From the NCBI GenBank assembly GCA_036276195.1, contig DATBED010000039.1, positions 1-15,825 on the forward strand: a stretch of 15,825 nt of DNA, written 5' to 3'. This document shows positions 7,402 through 13,605 of this stretch, in pieces. A program made the position numbers and the translations under genes. Positions within the stretch are counted from its first letter, which is position 1, and every line of letters begins with the position of its first letter. This stretch comes from DATBED01 sp036276195 (GTDB lineage Bacteria; Patescibacteriota; Saccharimonadia; Saccharimonadales; UBA4665). The notes beneath the pieces were generated by a model. It did not search any database. It was not told where the DNA came from and was given only the letters and a program-made list of their open reading frames with translations.

Positions 7402-7467
7402 TATAATAAAGGCATGAAGATCTACAACGGCTTTTAGTCGTAGTCAAAAAGTACTTTTTGAGTTTTT
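7402..7467 (+). other. Candidate micro-transcription unit: promoter, 7-codon ORF, weak terminator
   Basis: On the plus strand, divergent from ruvB, TATAAT (7402-7407) lies exactly 6 nt before an ATG (7414), the same spacing as at several genes here. A TTATCA hexamer 16 nt upstream (7380-7385) is a 4/6 -35. The ATG opens only seven codons (MKIYNGF, stop 7435-7437). The perfect palindrome TCAAAAAGTACTTTTTGA (7444-7461) and a T5 run (7463-7467) follow, forming a weak AT-rich terminator. All parts are seen. That they make a functional unit is inference; chance in an AT-rich spacer is possible. Confidence 0.3.
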
Positions 7468-7556
7468 AACGAGATTTTGTGAAACCGTTTATTTTAACAC
7501 CTTAGGGATTTGTCGATTAACAGAATTTTGTTAAAAACTGAATATGCCAAATTTTG
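7438..7556. other. AT-rich intergenic spacer with palindromes
   Basis: The stretch between the truncated reductase and ruvB is clearly richer in A+T than the flanking genes. It holds the palindrome 7444-7461, a 6-bp inverted repeat TTAACA (7517-7522)/TGTTAA (7529-7534), and a near-direct repeat AATTTTGYTAAA at 7524-7535 and 7550-7561. No continuation of the reductase is readable in any frame. It looks like decayed or replaced DNA left after loss of the reductase 3' part. Confidence 0.5.
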
Positions 7557-7808
7557 CTAAAGATTCGGCTCTGGGTTTTTGGTAGTTATAAATATATCTT
7601 CGCGCTTTAGGCCGGATTTTTGCCAGGCCTCGCCCAACATCTGCTCGTTGTGATAGGCCTGAGCCGTATCGAAGTGCCGGTAGCCGGCCGCGAACGCCGC
7701 CTCTAAAGCCGTCGCGAATTTAGCCGGATCTTTAGACTGCCAAGTGCCGAGGCCGATTTGAGGGATTTCGTGGCCGTCGTTCAATTTAAGCTTGGGTACG
7801 TCTGTCAT
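7557..7808 (-). pseudogene. Aldo/keto reductase, truncated to N-terminal ~80 residues
   Basis: The 83-residue product matches the N-terminal quarter of aldo/keto reductases. It starts with a beta hairpin LKLNDGHEIPQIGLGTWQ, followed by helix 1 (LEAAFAAGYRHFDTAQAY). That segment carries the catalytic Asp and Tyr of the DTAQAYHNE motif, and ITTK supplies the lysine position. It then stops at TAG 7557-7559. Family members have about 270-330 residues. The remaining barrel strands, the catalytic His and the NADPH-binding C-terminal half are missing, and no frame downstream restores them. The start ATG overlaps the ruvA stop by 4 nt (ATGA), so the original gene was translationally coupled to ruvA. 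It is most likely a deletion remnant. A retained short protein is possible, but it could not act as a reductase. Confidence 0.8.
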
Positions 7809-8389
7809 TTAGTTTCTTTCAAGGCCAGCTTGATGCGCTCGGGTGTTGGTAGGTCGGCATCGATATTTTGCAGGGCCCTAGACGCGTCGTTGGCCGTGTA
7901 ACCCAAGGCCACCAGGGCCTCAACCGCTTCATCTCTGATTAAGCTATCTTCAGATTGCAATAGACCAGTGGTTTCTAGGTCGACGCCAATCAGGCCGACC
8001 TTATCTTTGAGCTCCACAATAACCCTCTCGGCCACTCGCTTGCCCACACCGCTGGCTGTTTGTAAAAATTTAACGTTTCCGGAGGCTATAGCTAGTCTGA
8101 CCTCTGATACAGGAGCAATACTTAACATGTTAAGTGCCATTTTAGGGCCGACCCCATTAACTTCTAGCAGCTGTTCAAACAAGCTCTGCGTATCGCGGCT
8201 TAAAAAGCCAAACAGATCATGGGCTTGCTCGCGCAGGTGCTCATGGATGTAAAGCTTAACTTCTTCCATTGGTCTAAGCCGGGCAAGATCCTCAATAGAC
8301 ATATATACACCGTAGCCCACGCCTCCCGCCTCAACTACCACCATTCCTGGCAGTTTTTCTATCACCATCCCTGAAAGCATCGCAATCAT
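7805..8389 (-). CDS. ruvA: Holliday junction DNA-binding protein RuvA
   Basis: RuvA tetramers hold the Holliday junction flat and load RuvB. The protein has 194 residues, normal length. Domain I is an OB fold beginning MIAMLSGMVI with GVGYGVYMS. Domain II has two helix-hairpin-helix motifs, VNGVGPKMALNML (77-89) and ASGVGKRVAERVIVELKDK (112-130). An acidic linker leads to domain III (about 150-194, DEAVEALVALGYTANDASRAL), which contacts RuvB. The start ATG at 8389 matches the family N-terminus. It has no Shine-Dalgarno but does have an extended -10 (TGCGATAAT) 6 nt upstream. The stop overlaps the truncated reductase by 4 nt. It is separated from ruvC by a structured 292-nt region, so ruvA is probably a separate transcript. 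Confidence 0.97.
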   Translation of the reverse strand: MIAMLSGMVIEKLPGMVVVEAGGVGYGVYMSIEDLARLRPMEEVKLYIHEHLREQAHDLFGFLSRDTQSLFEQLLEVNGVGPKMALNMLSIAPVSEVRLAIASGNVKFLQTASGVGKRVAERVIVELKDKVGLIGVDLETTGLLQSEDSLIRDEAVEALVALGYTANDASRALQNIDADLPTPERIKLALKETK

Positions 8390-8395
8390 TGCTAC

Positions 8396-8404
8396 ATTAT
8401 CGCA
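8396..8404 (-). promoter_or_regulatory. Extended -10 six bases before ruvA
   Basis: The minus strand reads TGCGATAAT, an extended -10 (TGn plus GATAAT), then 6 nt, then ATG at 8389. This predicts a transcript starting on the start codon. It lies just downstream of the stop (8413-8415) of the remnant frame described separately. Confidence 0.6.
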
Positions 8405-8412
8405 CAGTTTAC

Positions 8413-8574
8413 TTATAGATAAGCGGTGGTGGCGTCTCGGGTTATGGTATGGATCAGCTGGGTGCAGGCCGGCCAGTCATAGCTACCGTGGCCGTCGGTG
8501 AAAATCACTAATACCAGGTACTCCTGGTTCTGGGAATCATAAATCACCTGAATCTCAACCCTCAGGAATAGACT
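8413..8574 (-). pseudogene. Possible gene remnant between ruvC and ruvA
   Basis: A minus-strand frame open from 8574 to the TAA at 8413-8415 has no good start codon but reads like protein: VEIQVIYDSQNQEYLVLV, then IFTDGHGSYDWPACTQLIHT, ending ATTAYL. Upstream, in another frame, a TTG at 8678 (2 nt after the ruvC stop) opens 38 codons, starting MNLNLKTPAQ and ending LLEVDEVYS, then a TGA. A single -1 shift near 8565-8575 would join the two into a protein of about 88 residues filling the ruvC-ruvA gap. The VEIQVIYD segment faintly recalls XisI-family proteins, but the rest does not fit, and I do not assign a family. It overlaps the inverted-repeat element, so the first half may not be coding. 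Confidence 0.35.
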
Positions 8575-8674
8575 TCATCTACTTCTAAAAGACGCTGTCG
8601 AGATAGTAAGTAGTACTTACTAAGTCGACAGCGCAACAGAGAGGTGAATTGAGCAGGAGTTTTGAGATTCAGGT
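8546..8674. repeat. Nested inverted-repeat element between ruvC and ruvA
   Basis: The outer arms are a perfect 13-bp inverted repeat, ACCTGAATCTCAA (8546-8558) and TTGAGATTCAGGT (8662-8674). Inside, TTCATCT (8574-8580) can pair with AGGTGAA (8642-8648) with one G-U pair. The centre is a long hairpin: 9 bp (8593-8601 with 8625-8633), two mismatches, then 8 bp (8604-8611 with 8615-8622) around a 3-nt loop. The helices are mutually compatible and would form a three-part RNA or a cruciform. No target-site duplication flanks the outer repeat, so mobility is not supported. Confidence 0.65.
8586..8633 (-). terminator. Probable intrinsic terminator of the comEC-yebC-IMPase-ruvC operon
   Basis: Read on the minus strand, the CGCTGTCGA...TCGACAGCG hairpin (arms 8633-8625 and 8601-8593), with its inner 8-bp extension, is followed directly by TCTTTTA. 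It lies about 50 nt after the ruvC stop and before the ruvA promoter, as expected for a terminator. On the plus strand the flank is CAACAG, without a T run, so it acts in one direction. Confidence 0.6.
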
Positions 8675-8681
8675 TCAACCT

Positions 8682-9167
8682 TCACGCGGCTCTAGCAAAC
8701 CTTAGCGTCATGCTGTGGGTAATGGCCGCGGCCAAGGCGTCGGCGCAGTCGTCGGGCTTCGGAACTTCTGTCAGTTTAAGAATTACCTTCACCATTTCTT
8801 GGATCTGCTTCTTTTCGGCCCGGCCATAACCAGTCAAGGCCTGCTTGATCTGCAATGGCGTGTATTCATAAATAACCAGCCCGGCTTGCTGGCCAGCCAG
8901 TAGCACTACGCCACGAGCTTGAGATACCGTCATGGCGGTGGTTACATTTTGGGCAAAGAATAGCTTCTCGACCGCCATTTCCTGCGGCTTGGTCTGGATA
9001 ATTATATCTGTTATTTCTTCAAAAATGGTTTGCAGCCGCACGGCATCATCTTCTTTAACCGGTGTGCGAATTACGCCGGCATCGACCAACCTGGCCTGCC
9101 CCTTCTCAACGTCGATCACTCCAAACCCAAGAATACCGGTGCCCGGATCAATCCCCAAAATCCTCAT
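8682..9167 (-). CDS. ruvC: Crossover junction endodeoxyribonuclease RuvC
   Basis: RuvC is the dimeric RNase H-fold nuclease that cuts Holliday junctions symmetrically. It has 161 residues. The acidic active site is complete: Asp7 in MRILGIDPGTG, Glu67 in VEKLFFAQN, and Asp140/Asp143 in PDDCADALAAAITH, corresponding to E. coli D7, E66, D138 and D141. VSQARGVVLL and LQIKQALTGYGRAEKKQ are also typical. The ATG overlaps the upstream phosphatase stop by 4 nt (ATGA), and AAGGA lies 9 nt before it. It is the last gene of its operon, and the probable terminator follows about 50 nt downstream. RuvA and RuvB lie on the same strand beyond it but have separate promoters. Confidence 0.97.
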   Translation of the reverse strand: MRILGIDPGTGILGFGVIDVEKGQARLVDAGVIRTPVKEDDAVRLQTIFEEITDIIIQTKPQEMAVEKLFFAQNVTTAMTVSQARGVVLLAGQQAGLVIYEYTPLQIKQALTGYGRAEKKQIQEMVKVILKLTEVPKPDDCADALAAAITHSMTLRFARAA

Positions 9168-9967
9168 ACACCTGAATCCTTAATAATGTCCAGCATTTCT
9201 TGATGTACTTTTGGATTGGCCGACAAGACGCAGCCTAGGCCAGGCTCATCAAACCGTCTCACCCCACCCTCCAAATTGGAAACCACGCCGCCGCCCTCTT
9301 GAACTAGAAGAGCGGCTGCGGCTACGTCCCATGGCGGATCATTACCTATGGCCACAGAGGCAAATTCACCTGTCGCGACCTTGCTAGCTGTATAGACTCC
9401 AGATGCAAAACTGAAGTTGCGAGCCTTGCGACGACGGACTTCATCTATAGTGCGGCCTTGCGAATAGTTTATCTTCTTGGTTTTAAGTGGCGGTCCGTAA
9501 ATAGAAACGGAGCCTTGGTGTAATTTTGCCGATTTTGAGGCTTGGATTTTATTACCATTAAGATAAGCTCCGTCGCCTATGGTAGCGTTATACAGATGGT
9601 CGAGGTAAGGGTCATAGGTTACAGCCACCAAAGGCTGTCCGTCCTTCCTATCCACTAAAGCTAGCGAGAAAGTGCTAACCGGAATGCCCAGCCTAAAGGG
9701 AGCGGTACCATCTATAGGGTCTACGACCCAAATCAGCTGGCGCTCTGGCTTATAACTCAATTCTTCGCCCAACACGCCCTGGTTAGGAAAAACTTCTTTG
9801 ACTTTATCTATAACCAGTCGATTGATCTTTAAGTCGGCGACTGTTACGGGAGTGTCGTCGGCTTTCCATTCAGTGCCGATGTCTTCGGCGCGGAAGTAGC
9901 GCCGCATAATGTTACCGGCTTCATAGGCCAGTTCCTTGGCGAATTCCAGTTCTTTCTGGTAGCTCAC
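9164..9967 (-). CDS. Inositol monophosphatase family protein
   Basis: A 267-residue member of the Mg2+-dependent, Li+-sensitive phosphatase family (SuhB/HisN/CysQ-like). The metal-binding motifs are all visible: GEE (67-69), DPIDGT (83-88) and the C-terminal NDPPWDVAAAALLVQEGGG. The second motif continues to APFRLGIPVSTFSLAL, with Ala-Pro where many members have Asn-Phe. The substrate (inositol phosphate, histidinol phosphate or PAP) cannot be decided from these motifs. The start is GTG at 9967 overlapping the yebC stop (GTGA); the N-terminus MSYQKELEFAKELAYEAGNI fits the family helix. The stop overlaps ruvC's ATG. In this compact operon it may have no functional link to recombination beyond co-expression. 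Confidence 0.92.
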   Translation of the reverse strand: MSYQKELEFAKELAYEAGNIMRRYFRAEDIGTEWKADDTPVTVADLKINRLVIDKVKEVFPNQGVLGEELSYKPERQLIWVVDPIDGTAPFRLGIPVSTFSLALVDRKDGQPLVAVTYDPYLDHLYNATIGDGAYLNGNKIQASKSAKLHQGSVSIYGPPLKTKKINYSQGRTIDEVRRRKARNFSFASGVYTASKVATGEFASVAIGNDPPWDVAAAALLVQEGGGVVSNLEGGVRRFDEPGLGCVLSANPKVHQEMLDIIKDSGV

Positions 9968-10689
9968 GACATAAGCTCTTCGGGGATGTCGAAGTTAACG
10001 TGAGTGGCCGAAACGTCGTCGAGCTCTTCTAGAGCGTCCATTAAGCGCATGATCTTGCCAGCTGTGGCAGTGTCGGTGAGCTCAATGGTGTTGTTAGGCA
10101 CATAGGTTAGTTCGGCTTCGATTACATCTAGACCATTTTGGGCTAAGGCTTGGCGCGCTTTAGCCAAGTCGGTTGGAGCGGTGTAAATCATTGATTCGTC
10201 GCTCTCTTCTTGGACGTCACCAGCACCGGCTTCCAGGGCTTTCATTAATATATCGTCGCCGGTACCTTTGACTCGTATGACTCCCTTGCGGTCAAACTGG
10301 AAGGCCACGGCGCCCTTCTCGGCCAGACGGCCGCCGTGCTTAGTGAAGGCACTGCGCACTTCCGGCAAGGTACGGTTAACGTTATCGGTGGCGGCTTCCA
10401 CCATGATGGCTACGCCGCCGGGGCCGTAACCTTCGTACAGTACCTCTTGTAGCTGGGCAGCGTCTTTGTCTTTGACACGGTCGATGGAGCGTTGGATATT
10501 GGCAGCGGGCATGTTAGACGTCTTAGCTTTATCTATGGCCATGCGCAAGGCAAAGTTCGTTTCGGGATCGGTGCCGCTGCGGGCGGCAATGGCAATGGCG
10601 TTGCCAAGTTTTGTAAATATAGCGCCGCGGGCGGCGTCTTTAACGCCCTTCTGCCGTTTAATCGTTGACCATTTGCTGTGACCAGACAT
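9964..10689 (-). CDS. YebC/PmpR family protein
   Basis: A 241-residue protein with the full YebC pattern: N-terminal MSGHSKWSTIKRQKGVKDAARG, then FTKLGNAIAIAARSGTDPETN. The core reads YEGYGPGGVAIMVEAATDNVNRT, and RSAFTKHGGRLAEKGAVAFQF precedes the C-terminal domain. The family was long annotated as a DNA-binding transcriptional regulator. Members have also been linked to relief of ribosome stalling at proline-rich stretches. Which applies here is not visible. The ATG lies inside the end of comEC (32-nt overlap), with a TATAAC hexamer 8 nt upstream as a possible internal promoter. The link with ruvC matches the common bacterial yebC-ruvC neighbourhood. The stop overlaps the next gene by 4 nt. 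Confidence 0.95.
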   Translation of the reverse strand: MSGHSKWSTIKRQKGVKDAARGAIFTKLGNAIAIAARSGTDPETNFALRMAIDKAKTSNMPAANIQRSIDRVKDKDAAQLQEVLYEGYGPGGVAIMVEAATDNVNRTLPEVRSAFTKHGGRLAEKGAVAFQFDRKGVIRVKGTGDDILMKALEAGAGDVQEESDESMIYTAPTDLAKARQALAQNGLDVIEAELTYVPNNTIELTDTATAGKIMRLMDALEELDDVSATHVNFDIPEELMS

Positions 10690-12133
10690 CTCTATCTGTT
10701 ATAGTACCACCTTTGAGCCGTTTTGTCTTATGGTGCAACACAGTGGTCAAGCCAATAATTAGTCCATATAGGCCCAGCATGGCGATTAAGCTAAGGCTAC
10801 GGTTTTGGATAAAAACATGTGGTATGTGAGCCATGAAGTGGGCCACATCAAGCATGTAATTAAGTAAGGTAAGCGCTGGCCAAGCCAGCCATCCGGCCAA
10901 ACTACCCGCCAACATGCCAGCCAAGCCGGCAACTAGGCTCAGCAGCATGGCCAAAGGTACCAGCGACACGACCAGAACGTTGGCCGGTAGACCAATCAAT
11001 GACATTTGACCGAAATTATGCAGAACGTAAGGCAGGCTCATGGTTTCGGCACAAACACTTTCTAGGGCCACGGCAGCTATTATGGAATCGTGCCAGCGGC
11101 CGGGAAACCTGGCTTGGATTAGCGGCGCCAAAATCATCACGCCGTAAAAAGCCAGAAAACTTAAGTACCAGCTAATATCGCTCCAAAGATAGAAGGGGTT
11201 GGCCCAAGCCGTGATGGCTGCTGCTAAAGTTAACAAGTTAAGTGGCTTTAGTTCTCTCCCGTAGTAAGCTGTAACAATACTTAACGTGCTAACTATGGCC
11301 GCTCGCACGATAGAGGCGCTGGTTCCCGCCAATAATAAAAAGACGGCAATTAAAGCAAACGAGAGGAATGTCGAAAAACGTTTAGAATGCTTAGCCAATA
11401 GCCTGCGGCTGGAGTGCAAAATTATCGTCAAATTATAGCCCGACACGGCAATAATGTGCGTTAGGCCAACCATTAGCAGATCTTGCTTAACCTCTGCGGG
11501 TAGCGTGGCCCGCTGGCCAACTAGCAACCCCATGGCAAAAGGCGCCAGTGGCTCGGGTAAGGCTGTTTGCATGCCAGCTGCGAATTTACGCCTAATGTCA
11601 GCCACTAATGAGGGCTGATGCTTAATAACTTGAACGCTCGCAAAGCTTATGCTACCCTGCCTGGCCCCCAAACCGGGATATAACTTGCCGGTCACCTTAA
11701 CCATGTCGCCTTGAAAAACGGCATTCACGCCAAAGCCGCTAAGCTGGATTTTGCCAGCCAGTCGCTGGCCATTGGCCAACACAATGTCGCCGGCCATAAA
11801 GGTTAACTGCTTAGTCTTGCCATAAACAGCGTCTTCATTAGCCCGCGCCATGAGAGTGACCTTCTGATGTTCATATGGTGCATAGGCAGCCAGTTTTTGC
11901 TGAAACAAGCTACCGCGCCAACAGCCCAAGCCTAATCCGACCAGTAACGTCAGCACTACAGCTGTCAATGATCGTTTTGGCCAAGCAGCTGCCGTAAACG
12001 GCACCAAAAAGTAAAGCCACAGACTGGCAATTGTTAGCCCTATATGAGCCAGGCCCAGCCCAGCTAAAATGCTCAAGCATAGCCACAGCATTAGCGTGCG
12101 GCGACGGAACTTATGACGCTTCAGCTTATGCAT
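10658..12133 (-). CDS. comEC: ComEC/Rec2 family DNA uptake channel (no C-terminal hydrolase domain)
   Basis: This is the membrane channel that passes one DNA strand into the cytoplasm during transformation. It has 491 residues from ATG 12133. Two or three N-terminal helices (about 12-70) precede a DUF4131/OB-like outer domain (about 80-165, AYAPYEHQKVTLMARANEDA). The Competence domain then carries the signature GLLVGQRATLP and GLTHIIAVSGYNL, followed by about eight helices to the C-terminus. Full-length ComEC (about 750 residues) adds a metallo-beta-lactamase-like domain, which is absent here. The end overlaps yebC by 32 nt. An extended -10 (TGCTAGAAT) lies 8 nt before ATG 12133. The longer frame from TTG 12151 would begin inside that element, so the ATG is preferred. 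The pili in the same window make a working uptake system plausible. Confidence 0.93.
   Translation of the reverse strand: MHKLKRHKFRRRTLMLWLCLSILAGLGLAHIGLTIASLWLYFLVPFTAAAWPKRSLTAVVLTLLVGLGLGCWRGSLFQQKLAAYAPYEHQKVTLMARANEDAVYGKTKQLTFMAGDIVLANGQRLAGKIQLSGFGVNAVFQGDMVKVTGKLYPGLGARQGSISFASVQVIKHQPSLVADIRRKFAAGMQTALPEPLAPFAMGLLVGQRATLPAEVKQDLLMVGLTHIIAVSGYNLTIILHSSRRLLAKHSKRFSTFLSFALIAVFLLLAGTSASIVRAAIVSTLSIVTAYYGRELKPLNLLTLAAAITAWANPFYLWSDISWYLSFLAFYGVMILAPLIQARFPGRWHDSIIAAVALESVCAETMSLPYVLHNFGQMSLIGLPANVLVVSLVPLAMLLSLVAGLAGMLAGSLAGWLAWPALTLLNYMLDVAHFMAHIPHVFIQNRSLSLIAMLGLYGLIIGLTTVLHHKTKRLKGGTITDRDVWSQQMVND
10698..10703 (-). promoter_or_regulatory. Possible internal -10 before yebC
   Basis: The minus strand reads TATAAC, then 8 nt, then the yebC ATG at 10689, inside the 3' end of comEC. 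There is no -35 or Shine-Dalgarno of note. The spacing resembles other starts here, but the hexamer is imperfect and yebC may simply be read with comEC. Confidence 0.35.
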
Positions 12134-12141
12134 GTGCGGGC

Positions 12142-12150
12142 ATTCTAGCA
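12142..12150 (-). promoter_or_regulatory. Extended -10 eight bases before comEC
   Basis: The minus strand reads TGCTAGAAT, then 8 nt, then ATG at 12133. No Shine-Dalgarno precedes this ATG. The site includes the TTG at 12151-12149, arguing against that upstream start. A TTGACT lies too close to act as -35. Confidence 0.45.
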
Positions 12151-12187
12151 AGTCAAGCCGCTAATGCCGCTAAAAGTTAATAATTAT

Positions 12188-12769
12188 TTAATACATGTCC
12201 GTGAGTTTAAAGAGCGGCGATTCCAACATAGCCTGTAAGCCTAGCCGCTTAATCAACCGCTGTGTGTCTAGACGGCGAACGCCCTGAAGCACACTATAAT
12301 TTCTATACCGCATTAGCCTCGACAATGGTTCGGCAACGTTATTACCTTCAGCCGCGCTGGCATGCAAGATCTTAGGATCTTTATGCCAGGCGTCCTTGCC
12401 CGTGTATATGCCCATATGGTTTATAGGGCATTCGTCCCAATTTGTTATTTGCCCATTGGCATCAAAAACAGGTGTATATTCTGCCATGCTACTTTTGTCT
12501 GGACTACCAAGCCACACCACATCACCCAGTATCATATCTTCCTCCTGAACTGTCCTGAAGAAAATAGGATCATTAAACATCTCGTAGCAAAGCATGTTCG
12601 ACGGTAGCCTGAATCCGGTCAAATTTTCCAGCCACAAATGGATCAGTGCCTGGCAATCATTACCATACTTAAAAGCAGCCTCAAGATCAGGCACCTGGGC
12701 TGGCACTTGCGAAGAGTTATATTCCGGCCCCATATATGGGTCAACATAAAGGTTAGCTTGGCGGTTCAA
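12188..12769 (-). CDS. NlpC/P60-like cysteine peptidase superfamily protein
   Basis: A 193-residue protein with the order of motifs of NlpC/P60 papain-like peptidases. Cys39 lies in YGNDCQALIHLWL, where the family has DCSGLV. The turn GDVVWLG (82-88) corresponds to GDLVFF. His118 in HMGIYTGK corresponds to HVGIYLG, and ILHAS (135-139) follows. Such enzymes cleave peptide bonds in peptidoglycan or related amides. There is no signal peptide or membrane helix, so it may act inside the cell or be exported another way. The start is TTG at 12769, supported by the strong Shine-Dalgarno AGGGAG 5 nt upstream. An in-frame ATG twelve codons later has less support. The C-terminal 40 residues are a helical extension of unknown use. 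The assignment rests on motif order, not on a search. Confidence 0.65.
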   Translation of the reverse strand: MNRQANLYVDPYMGPEYNSSQVPAQVPDLEAAFKYGNDCQALIHLWLENLTGFRLPSNMLCYEMFNDPIFFRTVQEEDMILGDVVWLGSPDKSSMAEYTPVFDANGQITNWDECPINHMGIYTGKDAWHKDPKILHASAAEGNNVAEPLSRLMRYRNYSVLQGVRRLDTQRLIKRLGLQAMLESPLFKLTDMY

Positions 12770-12906
12770 TGAGGCTCCCTTAGACTGCTATGTTTGCTTC
12801 TTTAGACAATTGTGAGGCAGCCAACCAAAAAAGCAAGCAATAGCAAAATAAAAAGGATTGGCGTTGCAGAATTACAGAACCATAAGTCTGTTTATTAACT
12901 CTGTGG
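12770..12906. other. Intergenic region, 137 nt
   Basis: Apart from the Shine-Dalgarno of the downstream minus-strand gene (12775-12780) I see no gene, clear promoter or terminator here. There is a weak 5-bp inverted repeat ACAGA/TCTGT around 12877-12894 and several A-rich runs. Confidence 0.5.
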
Positions 12907-13152
12907 CTAGCCCTCATGCAACTTAATTCTCGTTATAATGACGCTACAGGCCGATACCACGCCGTTCGTGACCCAAATTGCCGGCTTATGATTGCTATAA
13001 CCGTAAATAGTCCACAGCACGGCGGATGCTCCAATAATGAGGAAGGTTGGCAGCGACAAGTCTTCAGTTTGTCTCGTGCGGATAGTTTTAATGGTTTGCG
13101 GTAAGTAGCCCACAAGCGTCAGCAATCCAGCCAGGTACCCAACCAAGTTCAT
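12907..13152 (-). CDS. SemiSWEET family transporter (PQ-loop)
   Basis: An 81-residue, three-helix protein. SemiSWEETs are half-size SWEET sugar carriers that work as dimers and pass sugars down their gradient. The first helix contains the PQ motif (LVGYLPQTIKTIRTRQTEDL, PQ at 18-19) and the loop DLSLPTFLI that starts helix 2. Helix 2 runs GASAVLWTIYGY, and helix 3 starts AIWVTNGVVSACSVII, with the Asn typical of the binding pocket region. ATG 13152 is preferred: it gives the family N-terminus MNLVGYLAG and has TATACT 6 nt upstream. A TTG at 13179 would add nine residues but lies before that hexamer. The substrate cannot be inferred. A small symbiont importing host sugar is a reasonable guess. 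Confidence 0.88.
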   Translation of the reverse strand: MNLVGYLAGLLTLVGYLPQTIKTIRTRQTEDLSLPTFLIIGASAVLWTIYGYSNHKPAIWVTNGVVSACSVIITRIKLHEG

Positions 13153-13158
13153 TGGTGA

Positions 13159-13164
13159 AGTATA
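13159..13164 (-). promoter_or_regulatory. TATACT -10 six bases before the SemiSWEET gene
   Basis: The minus strand reads TATACT-TCACCA-ATG. There is no Shine-Dalgarno. An AAGTTG hexamer 17 nt upstream is a poor -35. The spacing equals that at the neighbouring gene 13532. Confidence 0.55.
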
Positions 13165-13211
13165 GTAAAGTAGCCGCAAAGCAACTTTCTAATCAGAGCC
13201 AATTTGTTTAG

Positions 13212-13532
13212 TTAAAAACTTGAGGGCCCAAAGACAGCTAACGCCACAATTGCACTTATTCCCGCACCTACGAACAACAAGAGCAGTGTATATATAATCG
13301 CAAAACTGATTCTCTTAACGGCAGTAGTATTGGGATAGCTTTTTTGACGTGTAAATTCTTCTAATAACGATAGGGCGGCAAATATTGGTATAAATATCCA
13401 CAGGATTGTGCCAGCAGCATCATACTTATGGCCATGGCTGCCATGTATAAATAGCGCTGCGTATACGTTTGGTATTAAGGTTATTAGTAATATATACAGG
13501 CCGGCAGAAATTTTACGTCCATATTTGTTCAT
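13212..13532 (-). CDS. Small three-TM membrane protein, unknown
   Basis: I do not recognise this 106-residue protein. It has a basic N-terminus (MNKYGRKISAG) and three hydrophobic segments: about 10-28 (LYILLITLIPNVYAALF), 41-58 (GTILWIFIPIFAALSLL) and 75-102 (ISFAIIYTLLLLFVG and following). The first loop contains His-rich HGSHGHKYD, and the second loop is basic and polar. Its gene has its own extended -10 (TGATATACT) 6 nt before the ATG and no Shine-Dalgarno. It precedes the SemiSWEET gene on the same strand with a 59-nt gap that contains another promoter, so the two are probably separate units. Confidence 0.7.
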   Translation of the reverse strand: MNKYGRKISAGLYILLITLIPNVYAALFIHGSHGHKYDAAGTILWIFIPIFAALSLLEEFTRQKSYPNTTAVKRISFAIIYTLLLLFVGAGISAIVALAVFGPSSF

Positions 13533-13538
13533 GGAGGC

Positions 13539-13547
13539 AGTATATCA
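13539..13547 (-). promoter_or_regulatory. Extended -10 six bases before the small membrane protein gene
   Basis: The minus strand reads TGATATACT (TGn plus TATACT), then GCCTCC, then ATG at 13532. The spacer cannot act as a Shine-Dalgarno. It is one of the best examples of the leaderless pattern in the window. Confidence 0.6.
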
Positions 13548-13605
13548 AAAGCTCGGGGACAATAAGGCCAGCGTCAGCATTATTTCAACTGAAATTAGTC
13601 TAAGC

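Noticed and set aside
7445..7460. The AT palindrome as a terminator for ruvA-reductase on the minus strand.
   Set aside because: On the minus strand it is followed by ACTACG, not a T-run; only the plus strand has T5 after it.
8546..8674. The outer inverted repeat as ends of a miniature transposon.
   Set aside because: No flanking target duplication and no second copy in the window; one arm lies in a protein-like frame.
12149..12151. TTG 12151 as start of comEC.
   Set aside because: It lies inside the candidate extended -10; ATG 12133 gives a better start, though the TTG cannot be excluded.
13582..13595. Palindrome ATTTCAACTGAAAT after the PIN toxin gene as a terminator or operator.
   Set aside because: AT-rich, 2-nt centre, no T-run following on either strand and no promoter overlap; could be chance.
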